Assembly (NCBI GenBank): GCA_025149125.1
Contig: CP102272.1
Span: forward strand, 6,289,280-6,353,279
Direction of reading: 5' to 3'
DNA length: 64,000 nucleotides
From: [Clostridium] asparagiforme DSM 15981
GTDB taxonomy: Bacteria > Bacillota > Clostridia > Lachnospirales > Lachnospiraceae
Shown: piece after piece, positions 35,631-45,460 of the stretch
Layout: each line of letters begins with the position of its first letter
Numbering within the stretch: the stretch's first letter is position 1
Program-made: the position numbers and the translations under genes
The notes under the pieces: model-generated
Seen by the model: the letters and a program-made list of their open reading frames with translations, nothing else
What the model was told of the DNA's origin: nothing
The model's database searches: none

Positions 35631-38183
35631 TTACGCTTCGCTGCCGGATTCGTCCCCTTCAGTCTCCTCGGATTCCTCCTCCGAATCGCTGTTCTCGTCC
35701 TCTATATACTCTTCGTTGTAGACATTGCTGTCCTTGGTCACGCTCTCGCGCACTTTTGCGATGCTTGCAACCTTGATATCGGAATCATGGTCAATCGCCA
35801 TCAGCTTCACGCCCGAGGTATTTCGCCCAATCACGGAAATATCATCCACCACCATGCGGATCACAATCCCCTCGGTGGTGATCATCATGATCTCACGGCC
35901 GTCGTCCACCAGCTTGGCTCCAATGAGGCAGCCGGTCTTCTCCGTGATCTTGTAGCAGATCACGCCCTTGCCGCCGCGGTTCTGAGCGCTGAACTCGTTG
36001 ATCACCGTGCGTTTGCCCATACCGTTCTCGGACACCACAAGCAGGGAGTCGCCCTGGCTGGCCATCTGCATGCCGATCACCTCGTCCCCATCCTCAAATC
36101 GCATACCGATCACACCCATGGAAACGCGGCCGGTCACCCGGACGTCGGTCTCATGGAACCGGATACACATGCCGTTCTTGGTGATCAGGAAAATGTCCTC
36201 CTGATTGTCCGTTGCCTTGACCTCGATCAGCTCGTCGTTCTCCCGCAGCACAATGGCCTGCAAGCCGTTCTTGCGCACGTTCTCGTACTCGCACATGGGC
36301 GTTTTCTTCACCATGCCGCCCTTCGTGGCCATAAACAGGTATTTGTCCTCATTGTACTCCCGCATGGGAATAATCGCCGTGATCTTCTCCTCCGGCTGAA
36401 GCTGGAGCAGGTTCACAATGGCGGTGCCCCTTGCGGTACGGCCTGCCTCGGGAATCTCGTATGCCTTCAGGCGGTAAACCCGGCCCGTGTTGGTAAAGCA
36501 CATCACATAATGGTGGTTGGTGGTCATCAGAAGGTCCTCAATGTAGTCCTCCTCGATGGTCTGCATCCCCTTGATGCCCTTTCCACCGCGGTTCTGGGAC
36601 CGGAAATTGTCAACGTCCATGCGCTTGATGTAACCTAAATGAGTCATGGCGATCACCGTGTCCTCATCGGGAATCAGGTCTTCCATGGACATGTCGTCGT
36701 CATAACCGATGGCCGTGCGTCGGTCGTCGCCGTATTTGTCGGCAATTACGGTAATCTCATCTTTGATCACAGTTAAAAGCTTTTTCTCGTCCGCAAGAAT
36801 CGCCTTCAACTCGCTGATTCTCGCCTGGAGCTCCTTGTACTCATTTTCAATCTTCTCACGCTCCAAACCGGTCAGAGCGCGCAGACGCATATCCACGATG
36901 GCCTGGGCCTGAGCATCGGAGAGCCCGAATCGCTCCGTCAAAAGCCGCTTGGCCTCCGACACGTTGGCGGAACCGCGGATAATGCTGATCACCTCGTCGA
37001 TGTGATCCAGGGCGATGAGCAGACCTTCCAAAATATGGGCGCGCTCCTCCGCCTTATTTAAGTCGTACTGGGTCCTTCTGCGGACCACGTCCTCCTGGTG
37101 CTTTAAGTAGTAATCCAGCATCTGATGCAGATTCAGCACCTTGGGCTGGCTGTCCACCAGTGCCAGCATAATCACGCCGAAAGTGTCCTGCAGCTGGGTG
37201 TGTTTTAACAGCTGGTTTAAAATCACGTTGGCGTTCACATCCCGGCGCAGCTCTATGTTGATGCGCATGCCTTCACGGTTGGACTCGTCGCCGATGTAGG
37301 TGATCCCGTCGATCTTTTTCTCCTTCACCAGGTCGGCGATCTTCTCGATGAGCCGGGCCTTGTTGACCATATAGGGCAGCTCGGAGACAATAATTCTGGA
37401 TTTGCCGTTGGCCATGGTCTCAATGTTGGTCACGGCCCGCACTTTGATCTTGGAACGGCCGGTGCGGTAGGCCTGCTCGATGGCCCTGCGGCCCAAAATA
37501 GTGGCTCCGGTGGGGAAGTCGGGACCCTTGACGATCTCCATGAGCTCTTCCATGGTAGTCTCCCGGTCTTCCTGGACCCGGTTGTCGATCATTTTCACCA
37601 CAGCGCCCACCACCTCGCGCAGGTTGTGGGGCGGAATATTGGTGGCCATACCCACGGCGATACCGGATGCGCCGTTGACCAGCAGGTTGGGGTACCGGGA
37701 GGGAAGCACAACCGGCTCCCGCTCGGTTTCGTCGAAGTTGGGCACAAAGTTGACGGTGTCTTTATTGATGTCCGCCAGCATTTCCATGGAAATCTTGCTC
37801 AGACGGGCTTCCGTGTATCGCATAGCCGCAGCACCGTCGCCGTCCACGGAACCGAAGTTGCCGTGTCCGTCCACCAGCGGGTAACGGGTAGACCACTCCT
37901 GGGCCATGTTGACCAGAGCGCCGTAAATAGAGCTGTCGCCGTGGGGGTGATATTTACCCATGGTATCGCCGACGATACGGGCGCATTTACGGTGGGGTTT
38001 ATCCGGACCGTTGTTCAGCTCGATCATGGAGAACAGGACGCGTCTCTGAACCGGCTTAAGGCCGTCTCTTACATCGGGCAGCGCCCTGGCGCTGATTACA
38101 CTCATGGCGTAGTCGATGTACGACTGCTCCATAGTCTTTTTAAGGTCTACCTCGTGAACCTTGTCAAATACATTTGGTTCCAT
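35631..38183 (-). CDS. gyrA: DNA gyrase subunit A
   Basis: An 850-residue subunit that cuts and rejoins DNA. The active-site Tyr123 lies in MRYTEARL. The beta-propeller C-terminal domain has the GyrA-box QNRGGKG. A very acidic tail (ENSDSEEESEETEGDE) ends the protein. In the quinolone region, Ser84 and Gly88 (GDSSIYG) correspond to E. coli Ser83 and Asp87; Gly at the second position is notable. The start at 38183 has GGAG seven bases upstream. It follows gyrB by 47 bases. Confidence 0.98.
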   Translation of the reverse strand: MEPNVFDKVHEVDLKKTMEQSYIDYAMSVISARALPDVRDGLKPVQRRVLFSMIELNNGPDKPHRKCARIVGDTMGKYHPHGDSSIYGALVNMAQEWSTRYPLVDGHGNFGSVDGDGAAAMRYTEARLSKISMEMLADINKDTVNFVPNFDETEREPVVLPSRYPNLLVNGASGIAVGMATNIPPHNLREVVGAVVKMIDNRVQEDRETTMEELMEIVKGPDFPTGATILGRRAIEQAYRTGRSKIKVRAVTNIETMANGKSRIIVSELPYMVNKARLIEKIADLVKEKKIDGITYIGDESNREGMRINIELRRDVNANVILNQLLKHTQLQDTFGVIMLALVDSQPKVLNLHQMLDYYLKHQEDVVRRRTQYDLNKAEERAHILEGLLIALDHIDEVISIIRGSANVSEAKRLLTERFGLSDAQAQAIVDMRLRALTGLEREKIENEYKELQARISELKAILADEKKLLTVIKDEITVIADKYGDDRRTAIGYDDDMSMEDLIPDEDTVIAMTHLGYIKRMDVDNFRSQNRGGKGIKGMQTIEEDYIEDLLMTTNHHYVMCFTNTGRVYRLKAYEIPEAGRTARGTAIVNLLQLQPEEKITAIIPMREYNEDKYLFMATKGGMVKKTPMCEYENVRKNGLQAIVLRENDELIEVKATDNQEDIFLITKNGMCIRFHETDVRVTGRVSMGVIGMRFEDGDEVIGMQMASQGDSLLVVSENGMGKRTVINEFSAQNRGGKGVICYKITEKTGCLIGAKLVDDGREIMMITTEGIVIRMVVDDISVIGRNTSGVKLMAIDHDSDIKVASIAKVRESVTKDSNVYNEEYIEDENSDSEEESEETEGDESGSEA

Positions 38184-38229
38184 ATTCAATCTCCTTTATA
38201 TTTGCAATGTAACAGCTGATGCGAGTTTA

Positions 38230-40146
38230 TTAAATGTCCAGATTCTGTACGCGCTTGGCGTTGGACTCGATAAATTCTCTTCTCGGCTCAACCTGGTCGC
38301 CCATGAGGGTGGTGAAGGTCAAATCCAGCTCGGACTGGGTCTCGTCGTCCATGGTCACCCGCAGAAGGATTCTGCGCTCGGGATCCATGGTGGTCTCCCA
38401 GAGCTGCTCCGCGTCCATCTCTCCCAGACCTTTGTAACGCTGGATCTTGTTATTGCCGTCGCGGCCGACATCCGTCAGGATAGAGTTTAACTCCTCGTCG
38501 CTGTAGGCGTACCAGATGCGTTTGTTTTTCTCAACCTTGTATAACGGCGGCTGGGCCAGGTACACGTATCCCTGTTTGATCAGCTCCGGCATAAACCGGT
38601 AAAGGAAGGTCAGAAGCAGGGTGCTGATGTGGGCTCCGTCCACATCGGCATCGGTCATGATAATGATCTTGTGGTAGCGCAGCTTTGTGATATCGAAATC
38701 TTCATGGATTCCGGTTCCGAAGGCGGTGATCATGGCCTTGATCTCGGCGTTGCCGTAGATGCGGTCCATTCTGGCCTTTTCCACGTTTAAAATCTTTCCG
38801 CGCAGGGGCAGGATAGCCTGGGTTGCGCGGGATCTGGCGGTCTTTGCGGAGCCGCCGGCGGAATCTCCCTCTACGATGTAAATCTCGCAGTTTACCGGAT
38901 TCTTGTCGGAACAGTCCGCCAGCTTTCCGGGCAGGGCCACTCCGTCCAGAGCGGATTTACGGCGCGTCAAATCCCTGGCCTTGCGGGCAGCCGCGCGGGC
39001 GCGCTGGGCCAGAATGGATTTCTCACAGATGCTCTTGGCCACCGAAGGATTCTGCTCCAGGAAATAGGTCAGCTGCTCGCTGACTACGTTGTCCACCGCG
39101 GTTCTGGCTTCGCTGTTGCCCAGCTTCTGCTTGGTCTGCCCCTCAAACTGGGGATCCTCGATCTTTACGCTGATGATAGCGGTTAACCCCTCCCGGATAT
39201 CCTCGCCGGACAGACTGTCCTCATTTTCCTTGAGAAGCTTGTTCTTGCGGGCGTAATCGTTGAAGGTCTTGGTCAGGGCGTTCTTAAATCCGGTCAGATG
39301 GGTGCCGCCCTCGGGGGTATTGATATTGTTTACAAAGGTGTAAATCCCCTCGGTGTAGGAGTCGTTGTGCTGCAAGGAAACCTCCACGTACACGCCCTCC
39401 CGTGTTCCCTCGCAGTAGATCACCTGCTCGTATAAGGGGGTTTTTCCCTTGTTGAGATAAGCCACAAACTCGCGGATACCGCCCTCGTAATGGAAGGTTT
39501 TCTCTTTCACTTCCTCCTCGCGGTCGTCCCTCAGAGTGATTTTTAAATTCTTGGTCAGGAAGGCGGTCTCGCGCAGACGGATCTTCAAGGTATCATAGTC
39601 GAACTCCGTCTCCTCGAAAATTTCCTTGTCGGGAAGAAATCTAACATGGGTGCCGTGCTCGTGGGGTTCGCATTTGCCTACGATCTTCAGGGGATACATC
39701 ACCTTCCCCCGCTCATAGCGCTGCTGGTAAATATTTCCGTCCAGATAGACCTGAACCTCCAGCCACTCGGAGAGAGCGTTTACAACGGATGCGCCAACGC
39801 CGTGGAGGCCGCCGGACACCTTGTAGCCGCCGTTGCCGAACTTTCCACCAGCGTGAAGGATGGTAAACACCACCTCAACCGCGGGCAGACCCGCTTTTTT
39901 CTGTATGCCAACCGGGATTCCGCGGCCGTCGTCGATTACGGTAATGGAATTGTCCTCATTGATGGTCACTTCAATGGAATCACAATATCCCGCCAATGCC
40001 TCGTCCACCGCATTATCTACAATCTCATATACCAGATGATGAAGACCTCTGGCGCTTGTACTGCCGATGTACATGCCCGGCCGCTTTCTGACGGCCTCAA
40101 GCCCCTCCAAAATCTGAATCTGATCTGCTCCGTATTGCTCTCCCAT
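38230..40146 (-). CDS. gyrB: DNA gyrase subunit B
   Basis: A 638-residue ATPase subunit. The GHKL ATP site (DNAVDEALAG, DDGRGIPVG and GGLHGVGASVVNAL), the transducer domain and the TOPRIM domain with EGDSAGGSA and DADVDGAHI are all present, followed by PLYKV and the C-terminal MDAEQLWETTMDP block. The length fits the Gram-positive form. It is 32 bases after recF and 47 before gyrA, in the usual origin-region order. Confidence 0.98.
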   Translation of the reverse strand: MGEQYGADQIQILEGLEAVRKRPGMYIGSTSARGLHHLVYEIVDNAVDEALAGYCDSIEVTINEDNSITVIDDGRGIPVGIQKKAGLPAVEVVFTILHAGGKFGNGGYKVSGGLHGVGASVVNALSEWLEVQVYLDGNIYQQRYERGKVMYPLKIVGKCEPHEHGTHVRFLPDKEIFEETEFDYDTLKIRLRETAFLTKNLKITLRDDREEEVKEKTFHYEGGIREFVAYLNKGKTPLYEQVIYCEGTREGVYVEVSLQHNDSYTEGIYTFVNNINTPEGGTHLTGFKNALTKTFNDYARKNKLLKENEDSLSGEDIREGLTAIISVKIEDPQFEGQTKQKLGNSEARTAVDNVVSEQLTYFLEQNPSVAKSICEKSILAQRARAAARKARDLTRRKSALDGVALPGKLADCSDKNPVNCEIYIVEGDSAGGSAKTARSRATQAILPLRGKILNVEKARMDRIYGNAEIKAMITAFGTGIHEDFDITKLRYHKIIIMTDADVDGAHISTLLLTFLYRFMPELIKQGYVYLAQPPLYKVEKNKRIWYAYSDEELNSILTDVGRDGNNKIQRYKGLGEMDAEQLWETTMDPERRILLRVTMDDETQSELDLTFTTLMGDQVEPRREFIESNAKRVQNLDI

Positions 40147-40178
40147 GCTTCTATCTTCCTTTCTTGTTCTTGGCGGGA

Positions 40179-41264
40179 TCAGTTTTCACTGACCACAGCG
40201 CCGTCGATGACTTTAAATATCTTGTCTATTTTAAACCGATTGTTTACAAAATCGTCCAATCCCGTGCAGGTGATGATGGTCTGAATGTCGTTGATCGCGT
40301 TTAACAGATGGTTCTGCCTGCCGGCGTCCAGCTCGGACAGCACGTCGTCCAGCAGCAGAATCGGCCGGTCGTGGATCAACTGCTTGACCAGCTCCAGCTC
40401 AGACAGCTTTAAGGACAGAGCCGCCGTGCGCTGCTGTCCCTGGGAACCGAATTTGCGGATATCGATGCCGTTGACAAAAAAACTGATGTCGTCCCGGTGC
40501 GGGCCGCACAGCGTCGTCTTCTGCTTCATATCCTGGGGTCTGCTCCGCTTTAACGCCTCCTCAAACTGGGCGGCGTCGGTGTCCGGCTCGTAACAGATCT
40601 TTAAATCTTCCTTCTGGCCGGATAACCTGGCGTGGATCCCGTGAATCATCTCATTCAGCCGGCAGACAAAGTCCCCGCGGTACTCCATCACTTCTTTTCC
40701 ATAATTTACCAGTTGCATATCCCATACATCCAACGTCTCCCCGTAGTCCGGCCGGAAAGCCAGCTCCTTTAACAGCTTGTTGCGCTGGACCAGCACTTTG
40801 TTGTACTGGACAAGGGAGTGGACGTACAGTTTATTCAACTGGCACAGTTCCATATCGATAAATCTTCTGCGTTCGGAGGGGCCGTTTTTGATGATGTTCA
40901 GATCTTCCGGCGAGAAACACACCACATTGGCGATACCGAAAAGTTCGCTGGCCCTGCGAATTGGCATCCCATTGATCGCGATCCCCTTGGGCTTGTTTTT
41001 CTTCAGATGCATGTCGATGCGATAGGGAACATCGTTCTTTCGGATCTGCATCTTGATGTGGGACTCATCCTGGTCGAACCGGATAATATCCCGGTCTTTT
41101 GCGTTTTTATGGGATTTTGAGGTGCAGCAGACGTATACCGCTTCCAGGATATTGGTCTTTCCCTGGGCGTTGTCGCCGTACAGAATGTTCGTTCCCTCAT
41201 TTAATTCCATATGTAATTCTTCGTAGTTCCGATAATTTTTCAGCTCTATGGATTCAATGATCAT
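40179..41264 (-). CDS. recF: DNA replication and repair protein RecF
   Basis: A 361-residue SMC-like ATPase that loads RecA at gaps. Walker A is GDNAQGKTN (30-38), the signature motif lies in FGSQGQQRTAALSLKL and Walker B in LLLDDVLSELD. Its place between the S4-domain gene and gyrB is typical for Firmicutes. Confidence 0.97.
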   Translation of the reverse strand: MIIESIELKNYRNYEELHMELNEGTNILYGDNAQGKTNILEAVYVCCTSKSHKNAKDRDIIRFDQDESHIKMQIRKNDVPYRIDMHLKKNKPKGIAINGMPIRRASELFGIANVVCFSPEDLNIIKNGPSERRRFIDMELCQLNKLYVHSLVQYNKVLVQRNKLLKELAFRPDYGETLDVWDMQLVNYGKEVMEYRGDFVCRLNEMIHGIHARLSGQKEDLKICYEPDTDAAQFEEALKRSRPQDMKQKTTLCGPHRDDISFFVNGIDIRKFGSQGQQRTAALSLKLSELELVKQLIHDRPILLLDDVLSELDAGRQNHLLNAINDIQTIITCTGLDDFVNNRFKIDKIFKVIDGAVVSEN

Positions 41265-41279
41265 GGAACATTCCTTTTT

Positions 41280-41489
41280 CTACTTCACAATTTTGATGGT
41301 CTCGCCTTTGTAGGCGACCACGTCGCCGTCCACCAGCTTTTTGCCCCGCTGGGTGGCTACCTCGCCGTTGACTTTGACGTTTCCGTCCTCAACGGCGTAT
41401 TTTGCCTCCACTCCGGACTCGACCAGGCCGGCGGCTTTTAACGCCTGGCCCAGTTTGATATACTCGTCTCTCAGTTTGATTGTTTCCAT
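41280..41489 (-). CDS. yaaA: S4-domain RNA-binding protein (YaaA-type)
   Basis: A 69-residue protein made of a single S4 RNA-binding fold (KLGQALKAAGLVESG, then VKVNGEVATQRGKKLVDGD). It lies 12 bases after dnaN and 15 before recF. Its family is found at this place in most Firmicutes; a role at the ribosome is likely, but the target is unknown. Confidence 0.93.
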   Translation of the reverse strand: METIKLRDEYIKLGQALKAAGLVESGVEAKYAVEDGNVKVNGEVATQRGKKLVDGDVVAYKGETIKIVK

Positions 41490-41501
41490 AAGGTCCTCCG
41501 C

Positions 41502-42623
41502 TTAAACCGACGCAGCGTTGAAATTCACCGGCAGAATCAGATAGATGTAGTTTTCCTCGTCATCCTTGATGAAGCAGGGGGACTTGGGATTCATCATGTA
41601 AAGGTTGATTTCCTCGTCGTCAATGGCGCGCAAGGCGTCGATGAGGAATTTGGGGTTAAAGCCGATCATAATATCCTTGCCGTTCTTGTGGATCAGCAGG
41701 TCCGCATTCATGGAACCGAAGCTGGAATTCAGTTTCAGCTGCATGGAATTGTCGGTGATGTTGATGATCAGCGGCTTTTTGTCGTTCTCCCGGATCAGGA
41801 TCGTGGCGCGCTCGATGCAGTCCAAAAACTCCTTTTTGTTGACGGAAACCTTTGTCTCGTAATCGCTGGAGAGCATCTGGCTGATGCGAAAATACTCGCC
41901 CTCGATCAGACGGGAGACCACGATGGTACTGTCAAACTCAAACAGAATATGGTTGGCGCTGAAGTAGATCAGCACCTCCTTTTCGTTGTCGCCATTTAAA
42001 ATTTTGCTGACCTCGCCCAGAGTCTTGCCGGGCACGATCACCTTGATATCGTCGTAATGGTCTTTTAAGCGGACCTTGCGGATGGAGATACGGTGTCCGT
42101 CCAGGGAAACCACCTGGAGCTGGTTCTCATTGACCTCGAAGAGCTCACCCGACATCATCTTGTTGCTGTCGTTGGGCGAGATGGAGAAAATGGTCTGCTG
42201 GATCACCTCTTTTAAGGTGAACTGGGACAGACAAATGTATTTATCGCGCTCAATATAGGGAAGGTAGGCAAATTCCTCGCCGTCACGGCCCTGGATGTTG
42301 AATACGGAGTTCTCGCATCGGATGGTGGTGTTGAACCGCTCGTCGCTCTCAATGGAGACAACGGCGGAGCTTTCGCTGGAAACCCTTCTGGTGATCTCGG
42401 AGAAGAGCTTCGCATCCAGAGCGATTTTGCCGTGTTCCAGGATTTCCCCGGCTACCGTAGTCTCGATTCCCAGTTCCATGTCGTTGCCGGTGAGTTTAAT
42501 TTCGCTCCCGCTGGCATCGATGAGGATACATTCCAATATAGACATGGTGGTTTTTGAGGGAACTGCCTTCAGTACAATATTAATTCCGTTGACAAGCGCA
42601 TCTTTTTGAAATCTCAGCTTCAT
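41502..42623 (-). CDS. dnaN: DNA polymerase III beta sliding clamp
   Basis: A 373-residue clamp with three similar domains, which dimerises around DNA and tethers the polymerase. The N terminus (MKLRFQKDALVNGINIVLKA) and C terminus (ILPVNFNAAS) are typical. It follows dnaA across a 283-base gap with a DnaA box. Confidence 0.97.
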   Translation of the reverse strand: MKLRFQKDALVNGINIVLKAVPSKTTMSILECILIDASGSEIKLTGNDMELGIETTVAGEILEHGKIALDAKLFSEITRRVSSESSAVVSIESDERFNTTIRCENSVFNIQGRDGEEFAYLPYIERDKYICLSQFTLKEVIQQTIFSISPNDSNKMMSGELFEVNENQLQVVSLDGHRISIRKVRLKDHYDDIKVIVPGKTLGEVSKILNGDNEKEVLIYFSANHILFEFDSTIVVSRLIEGEYFRISQMLSSDYETKVSVNKKEFLDCIERATILIRENDKKPLIINITDNSMQLKLNSSFGSMNADLLIHKNGKDIMIGFNPKFLIDALRAIDDEEINLYMMNPKSPCFIKDDEENYIYLILPVNFNAASV

Positions 42624-42906
42624 AATTGTTGATAACTTCCTTTCTGACTTGGTGTGAATCTTGGTTGCCTTTACGATATAAAATAAAGAGTAATTTTTCG
42701 TCGAAACCGTAGTAGGGGTTGTGGGTTTGTGTAAAAGTACCTGAACCCCTTAAAATATATGGACAAGCAGGTGTGAACCGGGCTGTGGAAATCTCGGTTT
42801 TTTTGGAAGGATAACTTGAGGTTTATCCACAAGGCCTTCAAAATGGTTTTTAGGGTTAAAATGCTCGCATCTCGCATCCACAGCTCGTCCACATGGTTTT
42901 CACAGG
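42624..42906. other. dnaA-dnaN intergenic part of oriC
   Basis: This gap of 283 bases contains a perfect DnaA box TTATCCACA (42833-42841), with near matches at 42783-42791 (TGTGGAAAT) and at the dnaA stop (TGTGGATTG). AT-rich runs lie at about 42675-42695. The dnaN promoter is probably here, but no strong hexamer pair is clear. Confidence 0.7.
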
Positions 42907-44277
42907 TTATTGTGGATTGATTTTCTTCTTTAGGATCTCGATCGTATTCTTCAGCGTCTCGTCTTTCAAGAGGTCCGCTGTGATTTTATCGGCTCCGTGT
43001 ATGACGGTGGTGTGGTCGCGCCCGCCAAGAAACCGGCCAATGGTCTGAAGGGGAGTGGCCGTCATATTGCGGCAGAGATACATAACGATCTGCCGGGGAT
43101 AGACGATTTCCTTGTTGCGCTTCTGGGAGGAAATGTCCAGGGGGGCCAGTCCGAAGTGGTCGGAGACCACCTGGATGATCAGGTCCGGTGTCACTTCCCG
43201 CTGGGCTCCGGGGGAGATAATGTCCTTTAGGGCCTCCTCGGCCAGTTCCAGGGTGATGTCGCACTTGTTCAGCCGGGAAAGGGCCACAATCTTGGTGAGA
43301 GCGCCTTCCAGTTCCCGGATATTGGACTTGATATTGGTGGCAATGTACTTGATCACTTCATTGTCGATATTATAACCTTCCAGCTCTTCTTTTTTCTGCA
43401 GAATCGCCATCCGCGTCTCGTAGTCCGGGGACTGGATGTCCACGGTCAGGCCCCACTCAAAGCGGGAGCGCAGACGTTCTTCCAGCGTCTCGATCTCCTT
43501 GGGCGGTTTATCGGAGCTGATAATGATCTGTTTTTTCGACTCGTACAGGGTGTTGAAGGTGTGGAAGAATTCTTCCTGGGTACTTTCCTTGCCGATGATA
43601 AACTGGATATCATCGATGAGCAGCACGTCGTTGTTGCGGTATTTCTCGCGGAACTCCGTGGTGGTGATGTTATTTTTGTTCCGAATCGCATCGATCAGTT
43701 CATTGGTAAAGGTCTCCGAGCTGACATAGAGGATCTTGGAGGTCGGAGTGTTCTTTAATATGAAGTGGGCGATTGCGTGCATCAGGTGGGTTTTCCCCAA
43801 TCCCACGCCTCCGTAGATAAACAGGGGATTGTAAATCTCACCTGGCGACTCAGCCACGGCCAGGGCAGCGGCGTGGGCCAGGTTGTTGTTGGAGCCCACC
43901 ACAAAGGTGTCGAAGGTGTACTTGGGATTCAAGTTGGCGCTCTGAATCACGTCCGGGCTGACGGAGGTATTGTTTTTCTCGATCAGCTGCGGCTCTGTGG
44001 AAAGGTTGGCCTCGGCCAGCTGATCCTCCAGCTTGAATTCAATTTCACACTCCACTCCGAGGAATTCGGAGATTGCGACCTTCATGAGCAGGCTGTATCT
44101 GCGCTTTACATAGGCTAAAAAGGTCTGTTCCGGGACAATGATGGTCACGGTATTGTTCTTAAATGAGTACGGCTTTAAGGGTAACAGCCACGTCTTAAAG
44201 GAGATATCGCTTATCTCATGTTCTTCTTTCAGATTTAATAGGATCTGCTCCCAATTTTTCTCAATTATATCGATCAT
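42907..44277 (-). CDS. dnaA: Chromosomal replication initiator DnaA
   Basis: A 456-residue AAA+ initiator. Domain I covers about 1-85; domain II is short. Domain III has Walker A GGVGLGKT (156-163), Walker B LLIDDIQFI and the sensor motifs. Domain IV ends with the box-binding GGRDHTTVIHG. It binds the TTATCCACA boxes on both sides of its own gene, where it opens the origin and probably represses itself. Confidence 0.98.
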   Translation of the reverse strand: MIDIIEKNWEQILLNLKEEHEISDISFKTWLLPLKPYSFKNNTVTIIVPEQTFLAYVKRRYSLLMKVAISEFLGVECEIEFKLEDQLAEANLSTEPQLIEKNNTSVSPDVIQSANLNPKYTFDTFVVGSNNNLAHAAALAVAESPGEIYNPLFIYGGVGLGKTHLMHAIAHFILKNTPTSKILYVSSETFTNELIDAIRNKNNITTTEFREKYRNNDVLLIDDIQFIIGKESTQEEFFHTFNTLYESKKQIIISSDKPPKEIETLEERLRSRFEWGLTVDIQSPDYETRMAILQKKEELEGYNIDNEVIKYIATNIKSNIRELEGALTKIVALSRLNKCDITLELAEEALKDIISPGAQREVTPDLIIQVVSDHFGLAPLDISSQKRNKEIVYPRQIVMYLCRNMTATPLQTIGRFLGGRDHTTVIHGADKITADLLKDETLKNTIEILKKKINPQ

Positions 44278-44640
44278 TTTCAGTCTCCTAAACCTCTATT
44301 GCAAAATAGCCCAATCTAAAACTATTGTATACTAAAGAAAGAATATTTTCAATGAAAAAATACAAATGCTGTGGATAAGTCGGAGTATTTGGAAATAAAT
44401 AGGTGCATTTCTGTGGATAACTCTGTGAATCGGTTGGGGAATTTTTGTTGGCAGGCTGTGGACGGAAGGTTTGTCCACAAAGATGCGAATTGGATAAACA
44501 GGAGTTTTACACAGCGGGGAAAACTTTGGAAAATCTGGGATTTCAGATGCGCGATGTGGAAATATTCAGATGCAATCCACAGTTATCCACATGTTATCCA
44601 CAAATTGTGGATAATATTATGTAAATTAACAAAAATCCAT
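44278..44640. other. Origin region upstream of dnaA with a cluster of DnaA boxes
   Basis: Five perfect DnaA boxes are present: TGTGGATAA at 44370-44378, 44412-44420 and 44606-44614, and TTATCCACA at 44583-44591 and 44594-44602. A near match TTGTCCACA is at 44471-44479. The three at 44583-44614 are packed within 32 bases and are followed by an AT-rich stretch. Together with the dnaA-dnaN box this marks a bipartite Firmicute origin. Confidence 0.88.
44324..44352 (-). promoter_or_regulatory. dnaA promoter
   Basis: TTGAAA (44347-44352) and TACAAT (44324-44329) are 17 bp apart on the minus strand, about 50 bases ahead of the ATG. A DnaA box at 44370 lies just upstream, which allows autoregulation. 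Confidence 0.8.
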
Positions 44641-44668
44641 TGACTGAGCGGTGGATTACCTTTATAAT
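44640..44668 (+). promoter_or_regulatory. Promoter of the origin-linked ECF S component
   Basis: TTGACT (44640-44645) and a perfect TATAAT (44663-44668) are 17 bp apart. The last DnaA box (44606-44614) lies 26 bases upstream. Confidence 0.85.
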
Positions 44669-44728
44669 CAGGGCGTGATATTGCATTGTATCTTATTAAT
44701 TAAGAACAGTAGCAAGGAGGAAAAAAAA

Positions 44729-45352
44729 TTGAATAAGAGAAAAAAAGACACCCGCTGGCTTGCAAGTGTCGCACTTATGATGGCGGTGGTCATCCTGTTG
44801 GCGAATACGCCCCTGGGAATGATCCAGCTGCCGGTAATCAAGGCGACAACCGTGCACATCCCTGTCATTTTAGGTGCCATACTGCTGGGGCCGTTGGCAG
44901 GCTGTATCCTGGGGGCGACCTTTGGCGTTTGCTCGTTAATCAGCAACACCATGGCGCCGACCTTGTTATCCTTCGCCTTTTCTCCGTTTTTGAGCATGAC
45001 CGGAATCCCCGGGGCGCTGAAAGCGGTGTGGGTATCCGTGGGCTGCCGGATTATGATCGGTTTGGTGGCCGGATGGCTCTGGATTCTGCTCAAAAAGGTG
45101 AAGCTGAATCCGGTTATCGCGCTGCCAATTACTGGATTTGTGGGAGCTCTGACCAATACGGCATTTGTGATGGGGAGTATCTACAAGCTGTTTATCAATG
45201 AGTACGCGCAGGTGAAGGAAGTTGCTATTGACGCGGTTTGGGGCCTCATTATGGCGACCGTGACCGCATCCGGGATTCCGGAGGCGATTGTGGCGGCAAT
45301 TCTGGTGGCAATAATCGGAAAAGTGCTGATAAATATCGTAAAAATCGCTTGA
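44729..45352 (+). CDS. ECF transporter S component, PanT-like
   Basis: A 207-residue membrane protein with about six hydrophobic segments. The core TTVHIPVILGAILLGPLAG and the following LISNTMAPTLLSFAFSPF resemble the clostridial PanT-type (pantothenate) S components, though the substrate is not proven. The start is a TTG at 44729 with AAGGAGG eight bases upstream; a longer ATG frame from 44651 overlaps the promoter and cannot be right. The gene lies between the origin boxes and rpmH, which are usually adjacent in Firmicutes. Its stop overlaps the rpmH promoter. Confidence 0.85.
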   Translation: MNKRKKDTRWLASVALMMAVVILLANTPLGMIQLPVIKATTVHIPVILGAILLGPLAGCILGATFGVCSLISNTMAPTLLSFAFSPFLSMTGIPGALKAVWVSVGCRIMIGLVAGWLWILLKKVKLNPVIALPITGFVGALTNTAFVMGSIYKLFINEYAQVKEVAIDAVWGLIMATVTASGIPEAIVAAILVAIIGKVLINIVKIA

Positions 45353-45377
45353 CGTAGCGCGGTTTCTTCTATATAAT
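45349..45377 (+). promoter_or_regulatory. rpmH promoter
   Basis: TTGACG (45349-45354) and TATAAT (45372-45377) are 17 bp apart. The -35 box overlaps the stop codon of the ECF S-component gene. Confidence 0.9.
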
Positions 45378-45460
45378 TGAGAAGATGTTTAATTATACTA
45401 GTCTAAATGTGTGTTTTCACATTGCCAGATAAGTTGATTGATAGGAGGTGCATGGGACTC

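Noticed and set aside
36000..38180. Plus-strand frames within gyrA
   Set aside because: They are shadows of a well-conserved gene on the other strand without start signals.
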